Shown here: piece after piece, positions 47,645-61,372 of the stretch | Layout of the letters: the number at the start of each line of letters is the position of its first letter | Numbering within the stretch: position 1 is the first letter of the stretch | Assembly: GCF_023065955.2 (NCBI RefSeq) | Contig: NW_026622886.1 | Span: 12,968,001 to 13,032,000 of the forward strand | Source of the DNA: Ursus arctos | Lineage: Eukaryota > Chordata > Mammalia > Carnivora > Ursidae | Length of the DNA stretch: 64,000 nt | Direction of reading: 5' to 3' | Position numbers and translations under genes: made by a program | The notes under the pieces: generated by a model | The model's database searches: none | What the model was told of the DNA's origin: nothing | What the model saw: the letters and a program-made list of their open reading frames with translations, nothing else

Positions 47645-50027
47645 TATATGCAGGTGATACCATGCTTAAAAAATATATGCTCAATAGAATAACTAGACTG
47701 AAGGTCAACAAGGAACTAGAGGATTTGAACAACATTATAAACAACTAGACCTAACAGACGTTTACGAAACACTCCAGACACTTTCAGTATCAGCAGAATA
47801 TACATTTTTCTCAAGTGCACATGAAACATTCTCCAGAACAAATCATATGTCAAGCCTAAAAACAAATCTAAATAAATTTTAACGGAGTAAAATCATGCGT
47901 TGTCTTCTTTGACCATAGTGGAATAAACTAGAAGTTAGTAACAGAAGAAAAATTGAAAAAAATCTACAAATATGTGGAAATTAAGTATCAACCTACAAAC
48001 AGTCAAAGAAAGAAGAAATCATGAGGGAAATTAGAAAATGAGGTGACTAAAAATGAATACACAACAAAATTTATAGGATGCAGCAAAACAATGCTCAAAG
48101 GGAAATTATTGCTGTAAACACCTACATTAAAAGAGAAGGGAAAAAAAGAAGAAATAACTTGAATCAGTAACCTCAGTTTACACCTTAAAGTAGCTAGAAA
48201 AAGGACAAAGGAAACCCAAAGGTAGCAGAAGAAGGAAAATAAAGTTTACAACACAGATAAACAAAATAGAAAATTACTAATAGAGAATTGATGACACCAA
48301 AAGTTGGTTCTTGGAAAAGATATAACAAAATTGGCAAACCTTTGGCTAGACAGAATACTCCAATTAGGAAAATCAGAAAAAGTGGGACATTACTACCAAC
48401 CTTACAGAAATGAAAAAGATTTTAAGAGAGTATTACAACAGTTACACACCAACAAATTTACCTAGATGAAATGGTAAATTCCCAGAAACACAAAATTCCC
48501 AAAACTCAAGAAAAAGAGAGAAAATCTGAATAGACCTATAACAAATAAAGAGATTGAGTCAGTAATCAAAAACTTCCCAACAAAGAAAGCCCAGGACAAG
48601 ATGTTTCACTTGTGAACTCTACCAAACATTTAAAGAAGAATCAACACCAATCACTCAAATACTTCTAGATAAAAGAAGAGGAGGGAACATTTTCTAAGTC
48701 ATTCTATGATGCCAGCATTATCTTGATACCAAAGGCATCACAAGAGAACTGCAAAACAAAATCCCTTACAAATATCAATAAAAAATCCTCAACAATATCT
48801 ATTTAAAACTAGAAAGCTCTTAGAAGATAACAGAGGCAAATCTTTATGACCTTGGATCTGGCAATGATTTCTTAGATATGACATCAAAGGTGACTATAAC
48901 AACAACAAAATAGATATAAATTGGACTTCATCAAAATTTAAAACTTTGGGCACCAGAGGACACTGTCAAAGAGTAAAAAGACAACTCACAGAAAGGGAGA
49001 AGATATTTGAGAATCATAACTGATAAGGGTCTCATCCAAAATATATGAAGAACTCTTACAATTCAACATTAAAAAGACAAAAGACAACCAAGATAGAATT
49101 GTTTGGTCACTATATTGTACACCTGAAATTAACATAACACTATATGCTAATTATGCTTCAATAAAATAAAGACAACTCGATTTAAAAACTGAACAAAGGA
49201 CTTGAATAGACAATTCTCCAAAAAAGACATAAGATAACCAATGAGCACATGAAAAGATGCTAAATGTCATTAGTCATTAGGGAGATGTAAATCAAAAGCA
49301 CAATGAAATACTACTTCACATTCACAAGGGTAGATAAAAACAAACAAAAATAGAAAGTAACAAGTGCTGGGAAAAGTGTGAAGAAATTGGAACCCTCCTA
49401 CTCTGCTGATGGGAATGTAAAATGGTACAGACACTGTGGGAACATTTTGGCAGTTCCTCAAACGGTTCAACATGTGACCCAGCAATTCTACTCCAAGGTA
49501 TATATTCAAAAGAATTAAAAACTTGTGTTCAAACAAAAACCGACAAAGGAATATTCCTAGCAGCACTCTTCACAATAGCCAAAAGGTAGTAGAAACAACC
49601 CAAATGTCCATCAACAAATGACTAGATAAACAAAATGTGGTATATCCATATTTTGAAATACTATTCAGCTATAAAAATGAAGTACAGAGATATGCTACAA
49701 CATGGGTGAAACTTAAAAACATGCTAAGCGAAAGAAGGTAGACATAAAATATTCTCTGATCCCATTTATATAAAATCTCCACAATAAGCAAATCCATAGA
49801 GACAGAAAACAGATTAGTGGTTGCCAGGAACAGTGGGGGTAGGAGTGACTTCTCAGTGGGTACAGTGTTCCCTTTTGGGATAATCAAAATGTTTTGGAAC
49901 TAGAGAGTTGGAGATGGTTTCATAACATTGTGAATGTACTAAGTGGCCCTGAATTGTGCCCTGTAAAATGGTTAAAATGGTGAGTAAAATAAAATAAGTG
50001 AATAAAATGTCAATAAAATTTTTTAAA
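47645..50027 (+). mobile_element. Old L1, ORF2 and 3' UTR, degraded
   Basis: Sense-strand L1 ORF2 pieces run in order ('ACCTAACAGACGTTTACG', 'GAACTCTACCAAACATTTAAAG', 'GGGAATGTAAAATGGTACAG'), ending in a 3' UTR and A-rich tail near 50020. Part of the middle of ORF2 appears deleted near 48800-48840. No frame is open. Confidence 0.88.
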
Positions 50028-50435
50028 TACTAAGCTTTATTATGTAAAATGCTATAGTCTGTACAAAGGAATATTACATTATCACATACATAACAAAAGA
50101 GACTGTAATAGGACTACAATATGGATTCTTAACATTTTGTGCTATAAAGAGCAGAAGAAATATTTCTCTCTGACTCAGTGCCAACTTAAAATAATTTTTA
50201 AAATAAATATATTTTGATCTATACATATTTTCTAATGTTTGATTTTGTCATTTCCAAGAGAAACAAGGGCTAGATTTGTGGCCTTAGGGACATCATTTCA
50301 AAGCAATCTATCCCCTGAACAGGTTCATAAGAGTCATGTATTTTATCAAAATTGCCAAATTCTTAATCAGACAGAGTGAAGATAGTTCTTACTTATACTA
50401 GTATGTCAGTCTATGGATTAAAAAGTTGTCACTTG

Positions 50436-50626
50436 GGGCGCCTGGGTGGCACAGCGGTTAAGCATCTGCCTTCAGCTCAGGGCGTGATCCCTGCGTTCTG
50501 GGATTGAGCCCCACATCAGGCTCCTCTGCTATGAGCCTGCTTCTTCCTCTCCCACTGCCCCTGCTTGTGTTCCCTCTCTCGCTGGCTGTCTCGATCTGTC
50601 AAATATACAAAATCTTAAAAAAAAAA
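50436..50626 (+). mobile_element. Young Can-SINE with perfect 15-base duplication
   Basis: Young-type head (GGCGCCTGGGTGGCACAGCG). AAAAGTTGTCACTTG is present on both sides (50421-50435 and 50627-50641). In sense with NUP37. Confidence 0.95.
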
Positions 50627-50964
50627 AAAAGTTGTCACTTGTTTATCTCTTTTTATAAAGGATAAATAAATGTATTGAGAGTAAATTAATCTATAGACTA
50701 GTTCGTTCAGTCAGCAAATAAACATCTGCTGTGTGCCAGGTACTGTGCTGGGTACTCGGTCATCACTGACTTACTTTTTTTCTTTCTTTCTCTGGAGGGT
50801 TGGGGTGGTAGGGGAAAGAGGAGAGGAAGGGGAGGGGGAATCACTGACTTATTTTTAAACCTGTGAATAATCATTTCAGAACCATTTCAGGCTTCTCTAA
50901 GACTGACAAAGGTATTTTATTTTGTATAAATGAATTATAATATTAATAAGCAAAAATATTACTA

Positions 50965-51190
50965 AACATTTTGAGTGCTTTACTGTATGTTAACCACCAC
51001 TCTGATTACCTTACCTATGTAAATTTAATTTTTACAACAACTCTGAGTTAAGTACATTTTATGCTCATTTTACATGATGGGGATACTAAGAGGCTAAGTA
51101 ATTTTTGGAAAGGGACATAGCTGCTCTTAAGTAGAGGAACAGGCATATGAGGCAGTCTGGCCCTAGTAGCTGCACTCTTAACTCATTCAC
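50965..51190 (-). repeat. MIR, antisense
   Basis: 'GCTCATTTTACATGATGGGG', 'ACTAAGAGGCTAAGTAA' and 'CTGCACTCTTAACTCATTC' follow reverse MIR order. Confidence 0.75.
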
Positions 51191-52838
51191 CTGCCTGAGT
51201 GACAATTTTCAAGTTTATCCTGAGAAAATGGTTTTCATAATCTAAAAATATTTTAGATCTTTCTTTCCTCTCTGTATTCTGTAATATAACTTCATTAATT
51301 CAAACTATGAACCAAGGTGCTACTCATAGTCTGAAATGTTATTATAGAAGATGGTAAATTAGATTTTCTCTAAGCTTCCATGTAGTTTTAGTATTCTGTG
51401 ATCAATGCAAGTTTATAAGAAAATCAAGTTCTCATTTAAGTTAGCAGTTCTTTATCAGCCCCAATATCCCCCTTTTAAAATAAATATTTTATAATGCCAG
51501 CTATATAGTTTTAAACTCATGAAAATATAAGCTGTCAAAGTATAAAGTCATCAAAAATAATTTTAGTACCTTAATTGTACTATACATTTCTATAAGAAGA
51601 AAACAAATTGTTGTAGAATAACATTGCAGTGTGTGTGTACTCAGGACTATATAAGAAGACATAGTGAGACAGTCTTTGTCCCTCTTTACAATGAATAAGT
51701 TGAATATGAGAAAAATAAGATGACAGGAAAATGTAAGGCAGAGACAAGGCTGCCAATACAGAGTTCCAGGGATATAGTTTGCATAAAGTACAATGTAAAT
51801 AGTGCCATCTGGAGTTCTGCAGTGACATAGCCCTGAGTAAAGCTACGGTTATTAGAAAAAAACGTCAGTAGTAATAGAAAAAAGTGAAAGAGGGAAATAA
51901 TGTTTCAAAGTAGAAATAACACAAGACAAATTATAGAATGTCAAGTTGAAAAACTAAGGAAGGATAATATTCTTGCAAATCAGTCAGTTTTTGTATGGAT
52001 AGTATCAGAATAATTCAGTGTTAATGCCATGGGATGGAATACTAACAAAGATTGCAAAAAGTGTATCTTCTATCTTGAAACAGGTGCACCTTTTAAGGTG
52101 TTTCTAAATTTCATTCTCATTTAATCCTCAAAAACCTTATGTGGTAGGTTTTCTTGTTACTCCTTTTATATAGAAGGGAATTCCAGGCAATCTAGCTTAC
52201 CACATTATGCTGTTTCTACTTTAACACTCTTTAAGTTTTAGTCTTTTTATATTGTTGAAAAGGCAGATACTCGGATTACCTGTGTGTTATCAAAATCAAG
52301 CATTATGTAGGGCTTAGTAGAATGGATAGAATTGTAGTTAGAGTCATGTTTAAAGAAGTGTTATCTTCTGCTTGTGAAGAATTTATAATTTTGAAAGATA
52401 CCTTTGCTAAAACATTCAGTACCAGTTCTTGAAATGAAGATGTCATATTCCTTCTTCATACTTCATTAACCCAGTTTATAGATGAGGAAGAAGAGTAAAG
52501 AGAAACAAACTTTTGTAGAGGATAAGGAAAATTATTCTAGAAGAGACTGCTCTGGCCTTTGCAGTAATAAGGCATTTTTAAGGGTCAGCCTTGCTTTACT
52601 GCCTTAGAGTCATGACAGCATCTAGAAGGATGCCCTTGTGGCGGGTACTCAGTGAGTGGGTGAAGGAATGAATACCACTCTGTACTTGTCACAACATCTT
52701 GCCACCACCAAACAAAGCATCTGTCAGGAGCTGTGTTTAAGAAAAATTCCAGGTAAATCATGGCATTGCTAGCCATTCAGCCTCATGTTTGATACCATTT
52801 CCTTTGTGGTCCTTCATCCTGTCCACCATATTCAAATG

Positions 52839-52886
52839 TATATACATACATACACAGAATTACATATACATGTGTATGTGTATATA

Positions 52887-52924
<38 letters not shown>

Positions 52925-52935
52925 GTGCATATGCA
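52839..52935. repeat. TA/CATA microsatellite
   Basis: TATACATACATACACAG leads through several ACATACAT units into a (TA)n tract at about 52900-52924. Such a tract should vary in length between individuals. Confidence 0.9.
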
Positions 52936-55900
52936 CAGGGAAATGTCAGCACTGGTGTTCATAATTATGACCCAGCATTATCAAAAGAAGGTTAAAATTA
53001 TTATAATATTTGAGAAGTAAATAAGTGCATATTAATTTAGAAAGATTAATTATCCCATACCTCAAAAAGAACGTAAAAATGGTGGTTAAGTATTTAATGG
53101 GTTAAGCTTATTATTTTAAAAACTCAGTAATACAGAACATCTTATTCCCAGTCAGTGCCAAATAACAGATGTTCTTGTATATTAAAAACAGTACTGTTCT
53201 GTAAGAACAAGTCAGATCAACAAGTATTTATTAAACACATTTAGTATAGCCAACATTCAGTACTTTGGGGGATACAAAAGAAATAGAAGACCCAGTACTC
53301 ACTGTAACTATAAAGGATGTCAGAAGTAAATCCCTTTCCTCCTCCACCCGCCCCCAATAGTCTTTTTAAATATTAGATAAAATTTATGGTGAAGGAAGAT
53401 TGGCTTCTGGAAACCAAGAAATTCTTAGTTTAAGACCAAAGTAATAGAAACATGTAATGTGCTATTCATTTTGTCTATAAAACATGGGATATTAGTAGCA
53501 GTCATGTTGTAGCTGTCATCATTTTTAAAAAGAATGGGAGAGGGGTAGCATATTAAAAATAAGATTTTTTTTTTAGGAATATAACCAAATCATCAGATAA
53601 GGGAATACTAAATTACTTAAGATATTCACTAAGCCAGTGTTTTTTTGAAAAATTGTATAAGAGGAAAAAGGATGTTTATCAAATATCTTCTATGTACCCC
53701 ATGCTAGCCAAGTTCTTTCCATATTACCATTGTTCATGTACATTTGAGAGTCTTCAAAATCTATAACTAAGATGGAGTGTTCCTACCCCAACCCCACTCC
53801 AACTGGGAACACATAATACATGATCTATTTAAAAATAGTCCTTGCAGGAAACAGAAGGGGACTGAGAACCTTCAGCGAAGCATTCCTTGGGAGGTTAATC
53901 CCTATTCAGGAACAAATAAAGTGTACTTAAATAATTTCAGGTACAAAATGAAATCAGGAGAATTTATATTCTTTATTATAATGTTATGGTTAAATAATTG
54001 CCAAAATAGAGTTCTCTGCTTCGCTTCTAAAATTCCATGTAATTTTTGTAACAAATTGAATCAAGATCAATTATTGCACAGTTACAACAAGAGCTTTAAG
54101 AATGGGATAAATAAAGTTTGTGTTGGGTTTGGTAATAGCTTACCTCCAGTGAATGGAACATAAGGATTCTGTGTCTTTATCAGAACTATCCAAAAGTTAC
54201 ACTCAAATCTGTTGATCATATTTGCAGACCTTTTTTAATTCAATGCAGTGAAATAGTATGTTAATGCAAGATTATAATAGAGTAGAAGTTACAAAGTGAT
54301 GCAAGACTTTTCCAAACTTTTACATGATCGTGTATAGTCACACCACTCTGTAGTATTCAACTCTTTGTTCTCTCTCATGTCCCTTGTAGATGAAATACAA
54401 AACCAGTATTTCATAAAGTGTATTACCATATCAGTGATTGCAGTAATTTAAGCTTGTTTTATGTGGCCCTCGTGTGGTTGCAGTCAGTGAATTGTATAAA
54501 TGAGAATCAGATCCATAAACATTTTTCAGGTTTATTTTGAAAGCCCATTTATGTCACTAATAAGGACTACTTTCCGTCATTTACAACATAATAGCCAAAT
54601 TTTAGGTTGTAAAATATATCAAAATTTTTCTTGGAAATAATGAAACGCTAATATTTCCAGGATAGTATTACTGGTGTTTATGTTAGTTAAAGGAAAGGTC
54701 CTTTTACTCTGAATTCCTTGAAGATGAAATCATCATATATGATCTGTTTGAAAACTACCATATGGTATTTCTTTGCAGTTGAGAGTTTAATTTTGAGGTT
54801 TATTTTTAAATGTGACAAAATATCTCACAATTCCTATCCTTCAAAAATCTATCTAAGTTAAGATATTAATTCTCCCCTGGGGCAGCCTCAGCTAGTTTCT
54901 CACTTCTGTGATGATAAACTTATAGTTTCTGCTGAATTTGTTTATAATTTCAAGAAAACAAAAAGAAGCAACATGTGAGCTTGTAAGATTTTTTTTAATC
55001 TCTTCTAAGGTTTTGTGAAGATTTACAATAGATTATTTTATGTATGGTATAGTTGGTTTTTTAGTGTTATGTTTGAAACAGGCCACCTTTGTCTCCCCTC
55101 TAAAACACACACAGCCTTTGATTATTGACTCTATTTTTGACTCATTTTTTTTTTGTTATTGAAGGATCAAATAATAAGCAAATGCAATTATCTCTCATTT
55201 TCATCCTTACAGTTCTTCTTACACTCAAGTCAGTAAAATTTCTGGTAATCCATTTCTTTTATCATTAATAGTAGTACATTAATACTACTTGCTTAGTAGT
55301 CCCTACCATTTAAAAAGAAAAAAGCAAAATTAGTCTAATCTTATTTCTCAATATATTTGAAACCCTGACACATACTGAAAGTACCCTATACAAAATTCTT
55401 ATTTTATACTATCATGTATTTTGTCAAAGGCTTTTGCCCAGCTGACAAAGTTTATTTATTCACCACGCTAACCTGTCATACCCACTGTCAAGACTTGCCC
55501 ATCTAATCCCCAGATTTGTGTTTTCAATAATGTGGTTTCCCACCTCTGAACTGCTTTTGCACCTAAATCCAAACATTTTAGCACTAAATTACTTTGTAAT
55601 TTGTTTCGCTTCTCCCTAATTCTGCATTCACTTACTAAGGAAATATACTGTTTTCCCTTTTTTTGAATTATCCATACTGTGATGAGTAACTTAGTGATCG
55701 ATTATTTGGAAGTGAGAAGGGAAAGTCTTCATTTTCTTATCACAAAACTCAATGAAAAAAGTGTGTGTTGTCTAAGAATATTGGAAGTCCCTTTCTTGCG
55801 CCCAGTAACATTGTAAAGTACCTCCTCCACCTTTTTTTTTTTCTTGCCTTCACATTTACTTAATCAGTAGTGATTCGTGTAATCCAGTCAAGTCTTTTAG

Positions 55901-56965
55901 AAGATGACGGTTAGTATTTTTTGCTTTACTGGTTAGAGAAGGCCAAATGGATACAGATGTGCCATTTAATGTCATCCATTCCTTCTTTTGTCTGTGTTGT
56001 CAGAAACATTTGGTAGCAGAAATTTCCTTCAACAGTGAGCTCCTTAACAGACGATGAGATGCCAATAAAAAAATGGAGAACAAATAAAAAGAACAGAGTA
56101 TTACCCAGGAAATTTCCTTTCAAATTCTCAGAGGGAACAGCTCCCTCTATTAATTGTATATTTAAAAGACTCTTGAGAATAGGATATCTCCAATATGCCA
56201 ACACCCAATTTATGGGACCTTTTTATTGATTAAATAGGACAATTACATTTAAATACCATATGGTAGGGATACTTTATGTTCTGCTGAAAAGCACTCAGCC
56301 TGAAATGAGGCTATAATTTTAACAAACTACCAAAAGTAAAGTGTAATTCATAATCTTAGATCTGGACAGCTCTCCATCTGTACATGTTACAGCTAAAATC
56401 TAAGAGTTCAACTTAGGACCAAAGAGTTGGGGGGGCTAGAGGAGTTTGTTATAATTATAGTCAAATTGGGTCAAAACTCATTTTTTTTATTTTGCTTGAA
56501 GAAGGATGCTATCTATACTCCAGTGCTCTTTGATTTAATCTATAGTTTTGGCTTCTTAATATGTCAGTAAATTAATTTAAAAGCTTTTTCTTTGAGATTT
56601 CCCTTGCAAACATTTAGATAGGTATACAGTATATTTCATATAGCTCTGATTTTTAGTCAAGATAGTTTAATTTGATAATGTTATATTTTATATTTTGATA
56701 GTGTATTATCTTTCCATGTGTTTGATTATGTCTATTAAGAAGGCTATGAATCCTTATAGCTTTTCTCTTTTTGTGACGTACCACTTCCCTGAAAAGTATG
56801 CTTCTCTGGTTGTAATTAACTTTAAGTAGTTTTATTCATTATAAATAAATTTAGAAATGTTAATATGAATTTTCAAATTTATTTTTTTCCTGTTACAGTA
56901 GAAACTCTCTTATCTGACATGGTCTAAACCTATAGTTTGTTAAATAAACAAAAAGTCAGTTAACT

Positions 56966-57945
56966 CAACCAACAAAACTAAAAGACAACCTACTGAATGG
57001 GAGAAGATACTTGCAAATGACACATCTGATAAAGGGTTAGTATTCCAAAATATATAAAGAACTTATACAACTCAACACCAAAAAAAACAAACAGTCCAAT
57101 TAAAAATGGGCAGAAGACATGAAGGGACATTTCTCCAAAGAAGACATACAGGTGGCCAACAGACACATGAAAAGATGCTCAGCATCACCCATCATCAAGG
57201 AAATGTAAATCAAAGCCACAATGAGATAGCACTTCACACCTATTAGAATGGCTAAAATCAAAAAGAAACAAGAAGCATTGATAAGGACATGGGGGAAAAG
57301 GAACCCTCATGCACTGTGGGTAGGAATGCAAACTGCTGCAGCCACTATGGAAGATGGTATGGAGGTTCCTCAAAAAATTAGAAATAGAACTATCATACAA
57401 TCCAGAAATCGCACTACTGGGTATTTACCCAAAGCATACAAAAGCACTAATTTGAAAAGATGTATGCACCCCTGTATTTATTGCAACATTATTTACAATG
57501 GCCAAACTGTGGAAGCAGGCCAAGTATCCATCAATAGATGAATGGATAAAGAAGATGTGGTGTGTATTTGTGTGTGTGTGTATATGTATAACATATATAT
57601 TGTACATGGAGCTAGAGAATATAGTGCTAAGCAGAATAAGTGAGAGAAAGACAAATATCATGATTTCACTCATATATGGAATTTAAGAAACAAAACAAGC
57701 CAAGGGGGTAAAAAATGAGAAATAGACAAACCAAGAATCAAGTCTCAACTACAGAGCACAAACTGATAGTTACCAGAGGGGAGGTGGGTCAGGGGATGGG
57801 TGAAGTAGGTGAAGGGGATTAAGAGTACACTTATCTTGATGAGCACTGAGTAATATATGGAACTATTGAATCACTATATTGTATACCTGAAACTAATATA
57901 ACACTGTATATTAACTACATTGGAATTTAAATTTAATTAATTAAT
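56966..57945 (+). mobile_element. 5'-truncated L1 with internal GT/TA tract
   Basis: It is an ORF2 end ('GAATGGGAGAAGATACTTGC', 'ATGGGCAGAAGACATGAAGG', 'AACTGTGGAAGCAGGCCAAG') followed by 3' UTR ('TATTGTATACCTGAAACTAATATAAC'). A GT-rich tract at 57562-57600 replaces part of the usual sequence. Frames are broken. Confidence 0.88.
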
Positions 57946-59763
57946 TAGTTTTTTTTAAGCATGAGGTTCTGTCAGGATAAAGTACTGTTTAAAAATTAGA
58001 CTAAAATTTGGTTCATTGGACCAGATTATTAAAATACTCTTCATTAATTGATCAGTTTTCGTAGAATATCCTTATTCATAATTTGTACCTCTGGTTTTCT
58101 TCATTTGAAAGGAAAAAATCATGAAAATATTCTGATACGTATTTATTCAATTTATATAATAGTAAACAAAAATCAAATACGTATTAGAGTAAGTTCAAAA
58201 GAATGGAGCCTTTAAACCATTCTCTTACGAGACTCACTGAATTTGCAAGACAGTCCTATTTATTATTCCAATAGTAGTAAAGTATATGCTAGCAGAGCAC
58301 TTAATTATGCAAGAGGCAATGGAGAAGAAAGAAATATTCAGTTGTCATAATTAATAATCTTATTCATTGTGGGGAGTGAAACGCAATTGCACAAACCATT
58401 GGTAAATGTGATTCCCCTCTTCAATTAAATTATAATTGTTTCCCTTGTGTAGTAAATAGAGATGAAAAGTTTTGATTTGGCAAGAGAAAAGAGTATGCTT
58501 CTAAATTATGTAATCAAGTAGATAATCATTTTGAAAACCATTTATGTTAGTTTATATATAACTATAATATTTCATGATCGGAGACCCTATAATTTCTACA
58601 AAGGAGAAAAAATATTTGAAATAATGTGCTTGGGCACAGAATAGCAGCATTGTTCAATACATATGTCTACTGTTTTTGAACTAAATCTTTCCCTAAACTT
58701 TAAACATATATTCCTTAAGTTTGTTGAAATTGTTTTATGGTCCCTAATGAGATATGAACTATAAACCCTTGAAGAAAAGGTCTAAGGCATTCTAATGAGC
58801 TGTCTTAATTCTTAATTTAAATTCTTAAAGACCAGAATTCTGTGGGTACTTTGCCAACCACTCACCACTTCTGCCTCCTGCCATGCTAACTCTGTCACAC
58901 TCTGTACCAATGAGATATAACTGGCTGAGTGTGAAGGATGAGCAGGACAGCTAGCAGTCTGGGTGGAAGAGTAGCACTTCTTGCAGTAGAGTGCCGTTGA
59001 GATTTCTAAGTCTTGATCTCTACTATGAGGTTGGGAAAGAAATTGAGATAGAAAGCCATATCAGTGAGTAGCTTGGTCCTTGTCACTATGGATTTGTAAG
59101 TATTGAGGAGAGGAAGAGTAGGAGGAACCAGGTATCTGTTCCTTCAATCAACCTTTAATCTGGTAGCTTTCAGTCAAGGCCACCTCTGATACGGAGAATT
59201 GGTAAAGTGAGCCAGATCAGAGAAGGTATAAGATAAGTAGCCCCTGGCATGGAAAGCCAAAAGCAGAAAGAATAAACAAGTATGGAAATTATTTCCCTAA
59301 ATTCACATCACATCACCTCATACTAGCTTCTTTATATGTTATTTTGAAAAGTGGGAGTTTAGGGTATGTGTGTGTGTTAAGCACCCCTGGCAGAAATTGT
59401 TATTGAAATGACTACTGAAGTAACAATACAACCTATGTAGTGAACTGGAAATTTAAAGATTCTGCCCACAAAATAAAGATTATATGAATAATTTAATTTG
59501 ATTGCTGTGTTACAGTGTTGTGGTGTTAAATTAGAAAATGTGACTCTTTTTCTATGACTGTGGTGAAACTTAAATTCTTCATACTACTTTCACATTTTCT
59601 ATAATAATTATGTTACAGTTTTTTTTTAAACTTATACTTTAGGTATAAATGTCTATACATTATAATCTCCAGTTAATAGCTTTGAATAAATTCATGGAAG
59701 TGTCATTTTTTTAGTAGTGATATAGCAAAAATATTTAACATTGTATTCCTATTCTTTTATTAG

Positions 59764-59854
59764 GATTTGGAACTTGGAAGGAATGCAGACAGCTCATTTT
59801 GTTCTTCATTCCCCTGGAATGAGTGTGTGCTGGCATCCGGAGGAAACTTTTAAG
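59764..59854 (+). CDS. NUP37: NUP37 fifth coding exon (residues 150-180)
   Basis: After a 14.4 kb intron, the acceptor CTTTTATTAG precedes G ATT TGG AAC, which completes Arg and gives IWNLEGMQTAHFVLHSPGMS. The exon ends ...WHPEETFK. It closes the WD repeat begun in the previous exon with IWN and starts the next blade (VCWHPEE). The donor is AAG|GTTGTT, which lacks the usual A at +3/+4 and G at +5, so it is the weakest splice site in the gene model. The homologous protein continues straight after TFK, which supports the boundary. Confidence 0.91.
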
Positions 59855-60146
59855 GTTGTTATTTATAACTTAGCTTTCTTCTATTAAGCTGAAAAGACAT
59901 ATACCTGTGTAATACATGCATATATAGAGGAGAAAAATCAATTACTTTCTCCACCTCAGAGATTCTAATTGTCATAAATGCATTTGGACTAGTCTAGAAT
60001 TCTGTAACTTAAAAACTCTCTATAATTAAGTTTTTATTTTACAGCCATCATCCATAAATGACATTTTTCAGAGTACATTTTTCCTCCCTTTTGGTAGATT
60101 GCAATCTAAAAACAGATGCCCAGACTATCTAGTAGCAGTATTCATT

Positions 60147-60170
60147 AAAAAAAAAAAAAAAAAAAAAAAA
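60147..60170. repeat. A24 homopolymer
   Basis: Twenty-four consecutive A bases with no recognisable SINE or L1 body immediately upstream. Confidence 0.9.
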
Positions 60171-60589
60171 GTAAAAATCCATGCTTGAAGCCATAATACA
60201 TAAACAAAGCATCAGTGGCAAATTTGAGCTAGCTGCAGTGGTATTCAACTCCTATACAAAGTAGAGCTTTCAAAAATTCTAAAAATACACTGCAAGTTAT
60301 TATCAATTGACCTTTATTCTTATTTCATTGAGAAGATAGGACTCATTCAACAAGAGTTTGTTGAATGACTCTCATTTGCCAGTATCTGCTCTTGGGCATC
60401 ACTGTATTTTATCTTTCCCTAGAAGCTAAGAAGTTACCGTGTTCATCTTGTTAAAGTTAATTCTTCAGCTGTGTAGATCTCATGCTAGTTCCCTAGGCAT
60501 CTTGCTTTTGTATCTAATGTCTTAATGCTTCTCCATTGACTCTTTTCCATCCTCATATTTACACAAAAAGATAAGCTTGATTAATTATA

Positions 60590-60715
60590 ACAAACACTTA
60601 TATAGTACTAAATATACTTGGCCCATTGCCAGCATTTCATGTTAGCTCACTTAATCCTCATGGCAACCTCATGAGATACCAACTATGATGACCCTCATTT
60701 TACAGATAAGGAAAC
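60590..60715 (-). repeat. MIR, antisense
   Basis: 'CACTTAATCCTCATGGCAACC' and 'CATTTTACAGATAAGGAAACC' are reverse MIR. Confidence 0.8.
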
Positions 60716-61372
60716 CATTTCTGTCACTTCTATCTTGAAACACTGCTCACTTGATTTTCAAAAATGCATTATTCTGGTCCTCTTGAGCATCTCTGCATGT
60801 GTCTTCCCTTTTTCTTTCTCCTCTGCTAACTCTTCTTTTACCATGTATTTGTGAATTGTTGGAAGAGGTAGTTCTCAACTGCCCTCTGCCCTCTAGGTGT
60901 AAGAGAGGGTAAAGCCCCTGCCCTTAAGTTACACAATGACTGGCTTATAAGGAAGAAGAACATGTAAATACAACAACACAGATTTTAAGCGTTGGAATAA
61001 AAAAATCTAGTAAGTAGATCAATGACATAAAAAAGGATTAATCAGATCTGCTCATAGCCTTCACAGAGGAGGTAATCCTGGGTTGAGATGTCCCAGATTA
61101 TGTAAGCATGTTCTCTGAGCCTTGGGATACCATGAAGACTTGTTTCAGACATGTTGGATCTTTCATCAGTAGAACTGTGCATTCTGTATATGTGCATGAG
61201 TAAAATTTTCCAATTTATTCATATTACATATGTAGGGATTGTTCCTTATATAAGTATTGTCGTATATTATTATTTTTTATAAGATTTCTCCACTGTAGCA
61301 GTGAGTCTATGTGAAGTATAACAAAAATTCTACCTAAATGTTAATATCACCATGTAAAATACAGTAGGCTAC

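Larger units (their letters stand above)
45324..59763 (+). other. NUP37 intron 5
   Basis: The intron spans 14.4 kb and is the longest complete intron. It contains an MLT1-like LTR (46815-47185), two old L1s (47645-50027 and 56966-57945), one young Can-SINE (50436), a MIR (50965-51190) and a TA microsatellite (52839-52935). Segments 45324-46814, 51191-52838, 52936-56965 and 57946-59763 show nothing I recognise; the 128-codon ORF at 53777-54163 matches no known protein. Confidence 0.75.

Noticed and set aside
53777..54163. 128-codon open frame in NUP37 intron 5
   Set aside because: No recognisable domain, no codon bias, no splice or promoter context, and it is intronic. A chance ORF is most likely.
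55926..56229. Overlapping ORFs on both strands that might mark a conserved exon
   Set aside because: No homology is recognised, and splice sites in NUP37 order do not need an exon here, since residues 149-150 join directly.
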